64,000 nucleotides of DNA from the NCBI GenBank assembly GCA_036583965.1, contig JAZBQD010000015.1, positions 71,774,330-71,838,329 on the forward strand, given 5' to 3'. Source of the stretch: Prunella strophiata. Its lineage: Eukaryota; Chordata; Aves; Passeriformes; Prunellidae. Position numbers and translations under genes: made by a program. The first letter of the stretch is position 1. Each line of letters opens with the position of its first letter. The notes below the pieces were generated by a model. It searched no databases. It was not told the DNA's origin and saw only the letters and a list, made by a program, of their open reading frames with translations. This document shows, in pieces, positions 25,401-37,962 of this stretch.

Positions 25401-26684
25401 GCTATTGCTTTTTCTGTACACTCCCAGCTGCTTCTGTCAGCATTCAAGCTCTTTGCTGCAAGGGTTTAATGCAGTGACACAGAGAGCAAAATGAAGCAAT
25501 TAACACCATGCATGTATCCATCAAGTGTTGTCAGCAGACTCTGTGCAACCATACAATTTGAGGGGCCTTCTTGTAGTGGAGTAGACTTTGAGTCACATTG
25601 GCTTATTTGTAAGTACTCAGTGCAGCCTTTGGACAGGGAATAAATAGCTTAGCTGTAGTAGCTCTGGTTACTACTGTTTTGATTTGTTATCATTTGTACA
25701 CTAAGACTTTTTAAAATCATCTCTTATTGCTGAAAACTAAATTAGCTGATAAGACTAGCTCTTTTTTCAGATAAAATAGAAATTTAAGCAAAACAGTGAG
25801 ACAAAACCTAAGAAAACACAAGATGGTTCATTCTTCACTATTAAGAGTTTCTAAGTGTTAGGTTTTTAGTGACTATAAAATCAGCTTATAGTTTGGAAGT
25901 AAAAATAAATTAAAGTAGATTTTTCAGTCACTGGCACAGATTTCCCTTTAAATTTTCCTCATTTGAATGACAATTCAGTGTAGTATCACCAAAATCAGCA
26001 AGATTTCTTTTTGCTAAGTATTCTTAGCACCACTTATAGCTTTCTTTATCTATAAGCTGGCTGTCAGAATTTAGTAATTCTACATGTGGATTAAGTATAT
26101 CATAAGTTTTGGGGAAAACTTGTCTTGTATTAATTAGAATAGCTTAACTGTAGTTAAAGAAGACCATTCTGTATCAACAAGGAATTTGGCCTAAATGAGA
26201 TCTTTCTCTCTTAGGTATCACTTTCACTTTAAAAGAATACTTTGCAATTAGACAAACATCTGACAGCCTAATGTGGATACAGTTTTGGTTATTAACCTTT
26301 CTATCAAATGCTATGACAATGTTGTTTATCTCTGGTTATTCAGTGGTACCTGTTGTTTTCAAAGCATCAGAGCAATTAGCCTACCAAATCAAGCACTCAA
26401 CAGTGCTGCTGTTTACTGCTGTGCTTCTGCATGTCCAATCCTAAGGCTAAATGCATTGTTTTTAGTGACTGCTCTGTGTGATTTGTGAAGCAGTCGAGTC
26501 CTAACGTAATTTTTTGCTATTTTGATAGTTTTGAAAGATACATGATGGGAAAGCACATGACCTGCAATAAACATCTTAAAAGAAACTGTCTCTCTAAAAC
26601 AAATCCAAAACCACCCCAAATTTTCTGGCATGAACAATTTTGGTAAGATTTCATGGTATAATCAACCATAGCTTCATGAGATAG

Positions 26685-26700
26685 AAAAAAAAAAAAAAAA
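26685..26700. repeat. Poly(A) run, 16 bases
   Basis: Uninterrupted A16 run; no associated element recognised. Confidence 0.9.
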
Positions 26701-29467
26701 TTAACTACCCCTCTCCTCTTTTGCTGTGTTTTCATTTGATTTGCAATTCTATTTAACTACAATACACAGAATTACACATAGTGTATTGAGAGAATCTTTT
26801 AAATTATGGTATAAAAAAATCCTACCTGTATCAAATTTCTGTTTTGATATTTAATTTCTCTGACATGTAGTATTTGGCTTCATAAAAATCACTGCACTCA
26901 TTAATGCTCATCTGTTTATACAGCTTTTAATACACTACCTGTTGATTCAGTAAGAGCTGAAATATTGTGTCACTTACTGCCCTTGGGAAGACCTGCTGTG
27001 GTACAGACTCTGAAGGTCATAATGGGAATAGCTTAAACATGTCAGGGTCAAAACACTTTTCTCCATTTACAATTGTCATGTTGCTAAATGAAGCTCTAGA
27101 TGCGTTGAAGACTGCAAGAATGAAAATACAACAGCATCAGCTTTTGATGATCCAGCACTAATTACCAGCATTAGCTCAGGCACTTCTGTCCTACAGAGGA
27201 CTCTGCAGCTCTTCCTCCTTGCATGGACTGAAGAGCAACAGGACAAATTTGTGGAGAAGGATGGCACTGAGGCTGCCAAACACAGCTATCACTCCCCACC
27301 ACCAGCACTCAGTGAAACACCTACGTGGCCAGTGGGAGCATGCCCTGAGGAAGTATTACTGGTCTCACTCCATGTTTCTTTCCTGGCTACCCACTCTGGT
27401 CACTGTGAAAACTCAAAATTATTGTGTCAGATGCTTCAGCATTGGAAAGTAGTCCATTTTCATTTTTCTGATCAGCTTGTTATCTTATTCAGAACAAAAC
27501 TGATCAAACATAAACAATTTTCAATTAACCTCATTCTACCTATTGTTTTTCAGGTTATTTCCTTCAAATGCTTATATATTGGTTTTGATGTTCTTAATTG
27601 CATTTCTCTACATTAACCATTCAAGAAATCTCTAAAGTATCATAATTCAGATTATTTGTACATCATTTCTATGTCTACTTTTCGTCTCCACTAAAAGATG
27701 AAGCCTCTATTTGTCCTGTTTAGGACTGTGGGAAAGTCTTTGACTTGCATGAGCTGCCCTAACAAAAATACTTCCACAAGAATAAAAGTATCCCCTCTTT
27801 TATTTTTTGTAGGCTATAGTCTCAGAAAAAACTTGGCATTATGACTGCATTCTTAAGAACAATTGAAAAGAAGCAGACAAAATGCTTTAGAGTTTGGAGT
27901 AAGCATCAAAGAAACATACTAACTGTCAAAGGCAGTAATTTACTGTGTCTAAAATATTATTCTGAGTGTACCAGCATACCTTACACTTAATAAAATTGTT
28001 TGAATGTTATTTCTCTAATGTAATTTCAGCTATAAAGAAAAATCACTCTCCTTCAGTCAAAATTGTAACATACACAACAGCTGGGGAAAGGATTTTCATT
28101 CGTACCTGAAACTCGGAAAAGGAATTTAGCCAACCTCTCACAGTGTGTGAAATTTCTTGCCATCCTTTGTTGCATTTGACCTTTTTTTTTTTATCTTAAG
28201 AACAACGAGTACTAACAAATGAAAACAAAAAGTCTTAGTTTTGACAGCTCTTTCCCTTGACTTAATCCCAGTGCAGCTCTTGTGCTTTTCAGGAATATAC
28301 ACACACCTCTTTTCTATGTACTCAGAAATATTTCAACGCCTGAGTTGGTCATGGTAAAAGTGCAACTTCAGAATCCAACACAGGGCCCAAATACATTCCT
28401 GACCTGCTGCCAGGCTTTACCTGAAATTGGCTAGTACTAGTGGGCATGTTCTACCTACAGAAGACACATCTGACTGTAGTAATAGAGAAAAGGACCAGAC
28501 CATCACATAAAATTAACAGGTAATTAAAAATATAAGCATGATGCTTTTTCTAACAGACCATTTTGCTTATTTAATGAAACTTCTAAACAATAACAACATC
28601 ATCTATTAAAAAGTTTCACAAGTATAATTTCTGTAATCAGAAAAAAAAAACCCCAAATCTAAGAGCAAAACCTATGAAACACAGACTTTGTGTTATACTT
28701 TCTTGAAGTTTATTTGTTAAATATCATGCGGTCTTAAAGGACTAATTTGTGCATCCTTTCTACCCTCTCTCAAGTAATGATTAAGTCAGTACTAGAGATT
28801 TGATATCCTCTGGAGCCATCCTCTGCTCCATTCTAGTAAGGCACTTAGAACTGGGTCTCCAGCACTCTTAGAAAGAAGCCTTTGTGCAAAGAATGCCATT
28901 GCACTACCCTACAGAAACAGGTAAGTAAGTGATTTGAAGCCCAATATCTGCATTAAGACTTTCTCAGTCATTTGAGTATCTTGCATTCCAGTGAGTCGTG
29001 CTCTCCCTAAATTCTCTTAACTGACAATTATAAAATAAGAAAGTGTTTTAATGCATAAATTGTAGGTCCCCTGTCTTGATCTCCTTTGTGGCTCATACAC
29101 ACAAATGGAACAGTAAGAAGTCACTTAGTTTGCCAGAAAAACCAGCCCATTTAAATATCCAGTTACATGGATATCCAGCCTGTAACATGGAAAACAGTCT
29201 ATATGCCACATAGACCCACTGACCACACAAATTCAGTTTAAGTGCAACCAAACACAGATAGTAAAAAGCCAAATGTCACAACTGTCAAACTCCTTCTACA
29301 ACATGATGCAAGAAGACGAATCTGTGATTCAGGTATAAAGGCAGTAATTTTACATTTCCAGATAAACAGACGCTTTGAAAAGATGGGAAGCTCAAATGAG
29401 TTCTCCTAGTTTGATGATAAAGGGATGTGAATGTGTTTCTAGGCAAGCACAAAAGCTACATCTTGGG

Positions 29468-29525
29468 AAAAAAAAAATAAAATAAAAAAAAACCCCCAAA
29501 AAACAAACCTCACAAAAAAAGAAAA
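29468..29525. repeat. A-rich low-complexity tract
   Basis: A-runs interrupted by single T and C clusters (AAATAAAATAAA, then AAACCCCCAAA). No retroposon body was identified upstream. Confidence 0.85.
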
Positions 29526-31317
29526 ATAGAGCTTATTTCAGACATAGCAACTCAGGAGAGTATCATTATGAGGAAAAACTACTTTAAACCCTGGGATGGG
29601 ATACCATGACACTGTCATTTTCATTTCTCACTCTGTTAAAACAAGTATTCTACTTGGGCTAGATGACAGTTCACATGTGAGTTTCTAGTTGTATAAATAT
29701 GAGAATAAATAATGACATTAGAGATGAATTTTGGATTCCATTTCGACGTAAGATTCTACTTTTTATTCTCTGATTTTCACTTTTCCATTTGGTATGCTGA
29801 TTTTTAAGTTGACACTGCTGTTACTAAAACAAACCTAAATGTTTTGGATGAGGTATTACAACATGTTGCATATTCTTTTTATATACTTTGGTAGACACTT
29901 AAGCTCAGTAAGTCTGTTTGCCTCTGCCCTTTAATTTGAAACATTTAAAAGCATTATCAGAAATGCAGTTCTTCTCAGGTCTTATAAATCAAAGTATTGG
30001 AAAGTTATATAGCTCTCTTGCTTTGGTTTTAGAACTCAGTGAAAAAGATAATTGCAAAAATAAGACCAGAAACAATGTAAATAGGTATATTTAACAAAGT
30101 TATCACTCCAAAAATCCTATGAATAAAGATTAGGTTCCAGAAAAAACACAAGCAATATGCAATCCTATCAACCTGCAGGAACAAATAGGATCGTGATTGC
30201 TCAAGTAAGATGATTCCCTTAACCTACAAAGCAATCTCCCTGTCACATCTGAGTTTCAAGTACCTTCCTGCATCTATTTTGCAGTCTTGAAAAGCCATTA
30301 TCAGTGCAGTGCCTTGAGAAGAAAGGAGGGTAAATCAGCTTTGGTTGTTGACTAATCAGATGAGCACAATAATTACAACACCAATCAGTTCATTAGATTA
30401 TTAGCTTCATCTCTTTTTGATCAGCTACTTAGAAATTTTAATACAGAGGATAAGAAGTCACAAAGCAGAACACTTATTAGAGTATCAGAAGTATGAAATG
30501 CTGCTCTGAAACAAATTAAGTTAGAGCACAGCACAGCAAAGTAGAAGACATGCTTTTTATCTGTGTGATTGCCCGTGTTCTCAGTGAATTGACTGCTATG
30601 GACATTTCTCTGTCTGGAGTCTCTCTTCAAATCTGAGAGGCATCTTTCTTCCCCACCAAACTAAAAATCTTTAGAAATGCTGCTTATTTGCCATTTCTCC
30701 CTGTTCTTTGTCTAAACCAGATCGCTGTATGTAAGTTCTTTTACTGTCATAATCCTGTCATAAACGCTCTGTTACCAGCTCCTCCTTCCGAATTTTCAGT
30801 TAGGCATCTCAAAATTAATTTATTATTTGCTCATATTATTTCTTTCTAGTCACATAATTAAACGATACAGTTCCTGTGAAATTGCATTTTCTTATTTCTA
30901 GAACAATCTCTACCCTCAATTTTTTTTTCTTTATGCTTTAACTCCATTAAAGACATCAAGGTATCAATGCTCCTTCCCAGTAATAGCATCTCAGGGTGTT
31001 ATGAATTTTTGAGCTAAATACCTGCAAAAAACATCTCATTATCATAAATTGCCTAATTGTAAAAAACATAATGTAATGCATAATAAATTACAATTCTTAC
31101 ACTTTGTCCAAATGTGCCTTCAGCATAAGAAATAAATATGTATGTTCGTGTCCTATTTTTATGACAGTTCACCTGAAATTGCCAGCAAGCATCCTTCTTC
31201 AAATTATGTCACATCATCCCATCTCCAACCAGCTTTATGTGCACACTGAGGGATGGTGAAGGAACTGACCCTCTAGCATGCCCTTCAGCCTAATGAGTCC
31301 CTGTGCATCACTGCTGC

Positions 31318-31357
31318 TTAGCACCATGCTCTAACCAACTGAGCTATTCTCAGGGCC
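31318..31357 (-). repeat. tRNA-Ile-like 5' half (SINE head or tRNA pseudogene fragment)
   Basis: On the minus strand the sequence begins GGCCCTGAGAA and continues TAGCTCAGTTGG, TTAGAGCATGGTGCTAA. The second and third pieces match the D-arm (including the pol III box A) and anticodon-stem 5' side of tRNA-Ile. Past the anticodon loop the match stops: there is no box B (GGTTCGA-type), variable loop or acceptor 3' strand. A small insertion lies between the acceptor and D stems. It cannot be a working tRNA. Passerines have a tRNA-Ile-derived SINE with a CR1-like tail, but no CR1 tail is visible here. Confidence 0.6.
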
Positions 31358-32904
31358 AACCTGTACAAAAAGAAGGGGATCATTCTACCACAACCTCTAC
31401 TTACCCCCACCTAGTCCATGCCATACAAAATGATGAACAAACTCTGCTATGAGCATTACTGTCGCTGCTCTCTACCCCTCCAGCTGATACCCCAGGGATG
31501 GCATCTGACAACCTGGATGTTCTGCCACAACAAACTTCTTACGAGACCCTACGCTGCCCTGTTTTGATGCCTGGCTCTCTTGTATGTCACAGGAACTGCT
31601 CAGGAGGCAGATATTACTTATTGTCAGAGATTTAATTTTTCCCTTTTTAACACACACCCTTTGAATCCATTTGCTCGTTCCTGTTAAATTAAATGCCAAA
31701 TTCAAACTTTGCATTGGTGCCTTAAGGTGCTTGTGAAACTCTTGTATGTGTAGCAGACTCTCTACTTTGTTATTTGTTTAGCCATGAAATATACTATTAT
31801 GCTTCAGATATTTCCCCTTCCCGTGTGCAAAGACATGCATTTAACACATTACTGTATTTGCCTCATCCTGATTCTTCCTATAAATTGCACCAAAACACTT
31901 GTATGCTGTGAAAGAAAAGGACACCTCACCCTCAACCCTTCTTTTACCCCAAAAATATAGTTTGCAGGAGCTGTGTGTATCTGATTGAGTAAAGTTTTCT
32001 GCAGAATCATTGTCTCCTTTCTCTCATGATGCACCTTTGTTCATCCTATTTCCATCAAGTTTCACCTTACATAGCAGGACATGTACAGAGGTACATGTTT
32101 CTTGGGCCAAGAGACAGAGTGTATTGTGTTCTAGAAACCCACAATTCACTAACAATAAAAGAAAGAGTGGGGGGAAAATTATGCAAACTGAATAACCAGA
32201 AAAAGTTGAAAGCTGGTTTCAAGTACAAAGTTACTGGTGCTGTGACCAACTTCAGCCTCGGTCTCTAGTTAATTATTCCTATGTTGAGGAATTTCTGCAG
32301 TTGTTTTTACTTTTCAGTTGACAATAAGAATTCCCTGAGCAAGAGATACTAGCACCATCAGTACTTGCTGCCATGTGAGCTGCTTTTACAACAAACCTCA
32401 CCTCTAGCAGTGCTCTGACTGCAGTGGTGCTATGCGCAGGAAAGAATCATCCTCTGTATGCTTCGTTTGCCAGTCAGACCAAATTAGCAAAAAGATAATT
32501 ACAGCTTATAAAGGTGCCTGTTCTTTTATGAATAAACACTCATTCTAATTTTGTAATTATTATTTTACCATTCTCAGTTAATTGTCAGTTACTTGAAAAC
32601 ATAGCTTCCTCTGGAACAGTGCAAACACAATTCCCTGAATTACAGTAAAATTTCCTGTATTAGGTATAAAGATTACAAATTATTTAACAGAACTTTAGGA
32701 AGCTTAGTACTTATTTCCCAGCTCAGAGAAGATTTCCATTGCCAAATCCTTGCTGAAATAAATATGTTAGTACCAAATACGAGAACGTTTTTCTTCCTTT
32801 CTTAGCAGGTGGCTCTGGTAAAATGACACTCCATCAAGATAGTGAGTGTATGAATCAAGTATTGCAATGTTCCAGTTCCTTGGCCTTGAGTTATCTTTCT
32901 GCCC

Positions 32905-33515
32905 AGAGCAGATTGTCTCCATGTCCCTCCTCTGGACTTGCTCAAACAGGTCCATGACCTTCTGATGTTGGGGGCCCCAGAGCTGGATGCAGCACTGCAG
33001 CTGCTCTCTCAGGAGAGCAGAGTAGTGGCAGGAGAGCCACCTCCCTCAACCTCCTGGCTACGCTGCTTTTGATGCAGCCCAGGATACCACTGGGCTGTAA
33101 GCACACACTCCTGGCTCATGTCCAGCTTTCCATCCACCAGAACTCCCAAGTGTTTCTTGACAGGGCTGCTCTCAGTGGCTTCTCCCAGTCTGCACTCACC
33201 TCTGTGATTGCCCTGACCTAGGTGTGGCACCTTGCAGTTTGATTTCTTGAACTTCATGAGGTTCTCATGGGCCCACTTCTCAAGTTTGTCCAGGTCTCCC
33301 TGAATGAGACCCTTCCTTCTGTTGTGTCAACTGCACTGCTCAGCTTCATGTCATCTGCAAATTCACTGAAGGTGCACTTGATCACTGATATTGAAGAGCA
33401 CTGGCCTCAAGACAGAGCCTTGAGGGGCACCACTCATCACCAGTCCCCCCCTAAAGATAGAGCCACTGACCACAACTCTCTGTCTGCATCCATCCAGCCA
33501 ATTACTTATCCACCA
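32905..33515 (-). mobile_element. CR1 LINE ORF2 internal fragment
   Basis: Read in antisense, the block carries the characteristic CR1 order: CCTCTGGACTTGCTC, GGGGCCCCAGAGCTGGATG, GATGCAGCCCAGGATACC, TGGCTCATGTCCAGCTTTCC, GTGTTTCTTGACAGGGCTGC, TCATGAGGTTCTCATGGGCC, TGTCATCTGCAAATTCACTG and GGGGCACCACTCATCACC. The minus-strand translation retains ESSP and [13 protein letters not shown] of the CR1 RT C-terminal region. Both the CR1 3' end and the 5' part are missing on either side, so it is an interior fragment. It lies in sense with CTNND2. Confidence 0.92.
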
Positions 33516-36500
33516 TGTGAGGCAGAAGTATTGGAGAGGCCCCAGCTGGGGCTCACCCTCTCTTCCCTACTGCAATCAGAATCAAACAGTGATTGGGCTT
33601 TGCTGGGCACAAGCACCACTCCTTGTATCCTTGGGCTCTGGCACCTGGTAAGTGTGTCTCTGATCACAGCTCTGGGAACTTCTTGGCTGTGTAAAACCAC
33701 ACCAGAGTTTAGAGGAAGGGAAGAACTGCACACCTGCACTCCAGAAACACCCACTGGCACCAATGGGTGCCACAGAACACTTCAGGAACATTCAGGCACT
33801 GTAATGGACTCTTCTACTGGAGGAAGCTTTGGAAAAGTTATCTGTACTTCATATGCAGTATTTATCCTGCACTAACTTCCTCTGGTGACACAGGGTCTAC
33901 CCTGAGAGTATGCACTGGGAGAATTACTGAGAACCAACTATTCTGTAGTTCTTTGCTTTCTGCTATTCCACAGTGTAGTGAAGTCCCTAAGACAAAACTC
34001 TTGGTTACAACAGACAAGTAGTGATCTATACTCAGCTTCAATGTTATCTGCTTAATCTGCCTGCTTCTCACCAAATATATCTTCACTCTTCCCTCACCAT
34101 TTCACCTAAAATGTTGCTTTCAGCATCATGGTACTGAGCCACATAACACCACTGTCATCCATGTCATCTGTTCTCCTGAGAATCTCCATGGAAAGCAGCA
34201 CCGTGGCAGATGGAAAACACAAAGTTCAGTGCTTTCCCACACTTCTGGGATGTGCTGGGCTTCTCCAAATCCTTCACGGGCCAGGCAGTGGTAGTGCTGC
34301 TGATGGCTGCAGCCAAAGCCACTCACATGCATGTAGGTGAATGCCTGAAATTCAATCCACACCATGAAATATTTTCTCAAAACATGCCTAATTAAACTGA
34401 GCAGTTAAACATGCCTAATTCAGGCAGTAAAACCTCATAGACATGTCTTTGCCATCTATTATAGCCTCTTACAAGAATCATGTAATGACTATCAAAATGC
34501 CTCCTGCCCTCTTTCCTCAGGGAAAAAAAGTTGTACCACTTAGGTCTTCAATTTATACATTTATAGCCCAAAGTCCACTTGAAAACTGGCACTATAACCT
34601 GTCTCAGAAGATTCAGGCAGTCTGCTAGGCTGTAAACTTGATTTAAAAATCTGCCCTGTTAACTGAACAAAACATGACAGCCAAAAAAAACAGCAATGCC
34701 AGAGAAGTTGATCACTACTATAACACCAGAAAGAACAGCAGTAACAAGCAAAAACTCTCCAAGTTTACTTTAAAGATTAAGTGCAACCATCTTTATTTAT
34801 TTAGACCAATGGTGAAGTCATGCTGAACAAACAGCAGAGAGTTCTGGAAATACTTCAGTATACGAGTCCAGAGAACTCCTGAAAAATATGGAAGTATCAA
34901 TGAGATTGAAAAATAAAACCTAAATGTCCCAAAGTTGTATTAGTTAGGTAAACTGATTAACCAAAAATTCTACTGTGTTCCCTCTATGTCCAGTTCTTCA
35001 AAAATTGTATTATTAATACTTTGCAAAGAATTTTAAAGTTTGGTTGCAGTTTCAAGGGGATTTAACTGAATTTAGAGACTTACATATGACAAGACAATGT
35101 GAATGTAATGGTCAATACTTTTTCTCTGCAATTTCATCTTGATGAAAGAATATGAAAAGCAGCTTGCAACTGCAATTCTGAAAGTGTCTATTTAAATTAA
35201 CATTAATTAAAAATGCCCAATATTGTAACTGCACATATCAATTTAAAGTACCATCAAAATACCATTTATTCGCTTATTTAATAAGAGAACCCAAATTAAC
35301 GCTTATTAGCCTATGTGACCATAATTGAAAAAAGATTTTCAAGCACAAATCTTTCTTGAGCTGTTTGGCTGACATTTGAAAGTAATCATACTTGCAATTG
35401 CTAATCAGCTCATTGTTGCAACATGCTTTACAGAACAGTACAATTAGGAAGTCAAGCCCTGAAAACTCACATAATACCTAAATTAAGTTGGCCTCTGAAT
35501 CCCTCATTCAACCCCCTTTTACAGAATGGTTGTGATATGCTGTTTACACTGTCACTTTTCACCCCTGTAGTACTCACTGTGTGTGTAGGAATCCACCACA
35601 CACAACAGATTTACTTGATGTAAATAACAGTTCACTCAAAAGGGTTTGTTGGGGTTGTTTTCCATTAGCCTGCTCACCTCTGTCAGCAAGTGCTCCATGA
35701 TCAATGCAAGGGAAGACGAATAATGGCCCTGACATGAGAAAGGAGGTAAGGGAATTTTGTTCTGTTCCAGATTTTGTCTCAGAGCTTGTACTTTCTGTAT
35801 TCCCAGTTTTCCATCAGAGTCCAGCCTGCTGCCTATGAAGGATTATCAAAACGAGATGAGGTCAGCAGTTTTGTTGGAGAGCCCTGAAGTGATCAAAGGA
35901 TGGACATTCCAGCACCTCTCTGTTCCAGTGTTGCACTGCCTGCCTGGTAAAGTGCAATGTACAATCTGAACTTCCCAAGCTGAAACTTATGACCTCCTCC
36001 CTGCACCCTCTCCAGATTCTGAGCATTCTTATTGAATGGAGTAGGTCCAAAGCTGGAAACAGTGTTGCTTGGGTGACCCTAGCAGTATCAAGAAAAGGGA
36101 GATAATCTTCCATGAAGCTGCTGGTCACAGATGTATCCCAGTCTACCATATACAGGAGAAGAACACATTGTTGGCTCATATTTGGATTGGTGTCCTCTAT
36201 AAACCCCAGCTGCTTTTCAAAATGTGCTGCTTTAGTCAGGATTTACAGCCTGTGCTACTAAAACAATAAAGGAATAGTATATTCCATCAGCGCTCTCCTT
36301 TCATCCACCTGGACAAACACTTTATCACACAAGGCAATCACACTCACTAACCATGATCTGCCAGTGCTAAATCCATGCTGACTGTTCCTCCAGCATATGC
36401 TTTGAAATGGATTAAAAAAGTCATAATCCATGTTTTTTCTGAGGTTTGAGATAAAGGTGATCTTCAGACTATTTCTGTTCTCTTCAAAGCCAGATTAATT

Positions 36501-36630
36501 TTTAGCCTTTCTCTAGTTTTCAGTCACCTCCCCACAACACCAGTGTAATAGATGCCTCACAACTACATCAATCAGATCCTTTTGAAATACCCTTGGGTAA
36601 ATTCCATCCAATGTCATGGATCCAAATACA

Positions 36631-36640
36631 TATATATATA
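36631..36640. repeat. (TA)5 microsatellite
   Basis: Short TA run preceded by ACATAC-type sequence inside the old CR1 copy. Confidence 0.85.
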
Positions 36641-36944
36641 CTCCAAATAGCCCTTATCCTGTTGATGCCCATGCCTGCTTCTTCTTGCTCTTCTTAAAAC
36701 ACTCTGAGATGTACAGGAGTCCAGGAGCAGGATTTGCCTGATAAAACTGTGGCACAACAGGTGTTGAGTTCTTCAGTCTTTTCCCTTTTATCCATCACTA
36801 ATTTGTCTTCCCCAAGTATTAATGGACTTACATTTTCTCAACTTCTTTCTCCTTTTAGGATACATACGCCTATCAAATCCCCTGCTGTGACCCTTTGTAT
36901 CCCAAGTTACCTCCCGCTGGTCTTTGATCTTCCTCATTTTATCT

Positions 36945-36996
36945 ACAAATGCAGCTTTTCATATTACTTTAAAGGAATATGAAAAGCTGCATTTGT
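36945..36996. repeat. Inverted repeat with 21-bp perfect arms and 10-base loop
   Basis: The left arm 36945-36965 (ACAAATGCAGC...CATATT) is the exact reverse complement of 36976-36996. The 10-base spacer is itself CTTTAAAG-centred, so only one A/G mismatch prevents a continuous 52-base palindrome. It lies in decayed CR1 sequence, so it is probably a mutation product such as a template switch rather than an element terminus. Confidence 0.95.
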
Positions 36997-37164
36997 TGTT
37001 CTGGTTTCCATTCTGGTTTCTTCTTGTGCTTCAGGAGACTTTCTGTTTACCCAAGTGAGTGGCTCTGCAATAATTTCCAGCCTTTCTGTATAGCAGCGTG
37101 ACTTGCTCCCAAGTTCCCAGCAAGCTGATTGCTTTTTGTTTGGTGGTTTAGTTGGTTTTGGGGA

Positions 37165-37184
37165 TTTTTTTTTTTTTTTTTTTT
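37165..37184. repeat. Poly(T) run, 20 bases
   Basis: Uninterrupted T20 on the plus strand (A20 in the CTNND2 sense), just beyond the 5' side of the old CR1 fragment. Confidence 0.95.
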
Positions 37185-37921
37185 AATTCATTAACACCTT
37201 TCTCCTCTGAAATGGATTCACAAAGGATTCAAAATCCACTCAGTGTGTGACTGCTGTGGATACTGATGCTGCAGTCAGGAGGAATGATCAATACCTAGGC
37301 AAGTATGTTTAACAACCAAACTTAAACTTGAAAGCATGCCACTAGAGTTGAGAATAACAACCTAAATGTACAGTACAGGCCCACGGGAGGTTGAAATCAA
37401 ATGAAATAGTCTGTACTGATGGCTGAACATGTGAACCTGCTGCAGGGCACACATACCCAGTGCTGCAAGTTACCTTCCACTTGCATTGCCAGCATCATTC
37501 CTATTTCCTAGCCTGGGTATCAAGGACTGCAACAGCAGTACTACTTCAAGTGAGACAGCAGCAGGAGCTGTGCTGAGACCCTTAACTTCATTTCACACTA
37601 ACTATGAAAAAAGCAGACCAAACTACCAAATGGCATCTTCTGGAAACCATTCTATTTCTCATTGCAGATTTTAAACATGAACAAATATTTATTATTGATA
37701 AAATAGATTAATAATTTGTTTCTTACTGAATACGTGAACTTGAAAGAATGAACAGCACAAGGGCAGACCTCCAGCAGAGAGGAGTAAATGTGAAATGATT
37801 AAACAGGAAAGGCATGAATAATCTTAGACACTTGCCAAGAGACCCATTCCCAATACTGCTGCATGTCTGCAGCAGTGAAAACTCCAGGTATTCAGATGTC
37901 ACTATGAACATGATCAATCTC

Positions 37922-37962
37922 CTTTCTTTCCTTATCTAAGAATAAGAAGTAAGGAAAGAAAG
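37922..37962. repeat. Inverted repeat, 13-bp arms
   Basis: CTTTCTTTCCTTA (37922-37934) pairs exactly with TAAGGAAAGAAAG (37950-37962) around a 15-base spacer. The arms are homopyrimidine/homopurine-rich, so chance formation is plausible. Confidence 0.85.

Larger units (their letters stand above)
35870..37100 (-). mobile_element. Old, diverged CR1 LINE copy
   Basis: In antisense the order follows CR1 ORF2 from C-terminus toward RT: CACCTCTCTGTTCCAGTG..., GGAGATAATC, CACATTGTTGGCTCATATT, TGGTGTCCTCTA, then CTTTCATCCACCTGG, CTAAATCCATGCTGACTGTTC, TGGGTAAATTCCATCCAATG and TTCTTCAGTCTTTTCCC. Divergence is high and at least one internal deletion lies near 36230-36290. Limits are approximate. A perfect-arm palindrome is embedded at 36945-36996. 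Confidence 0.6.

Noticed and set aside
27251..27616. 121-codon plus-strand open frame
   Set aside because: No recognisable motif, AT-rich end, and antisense to CTNND2; chance frame.
33009..33257. Minus-strand open frame with [13 protein letters not shown]
   Set aside because: It is a fragment of CR1 ORF2, not a host gene; reported as the CR1 element instead.
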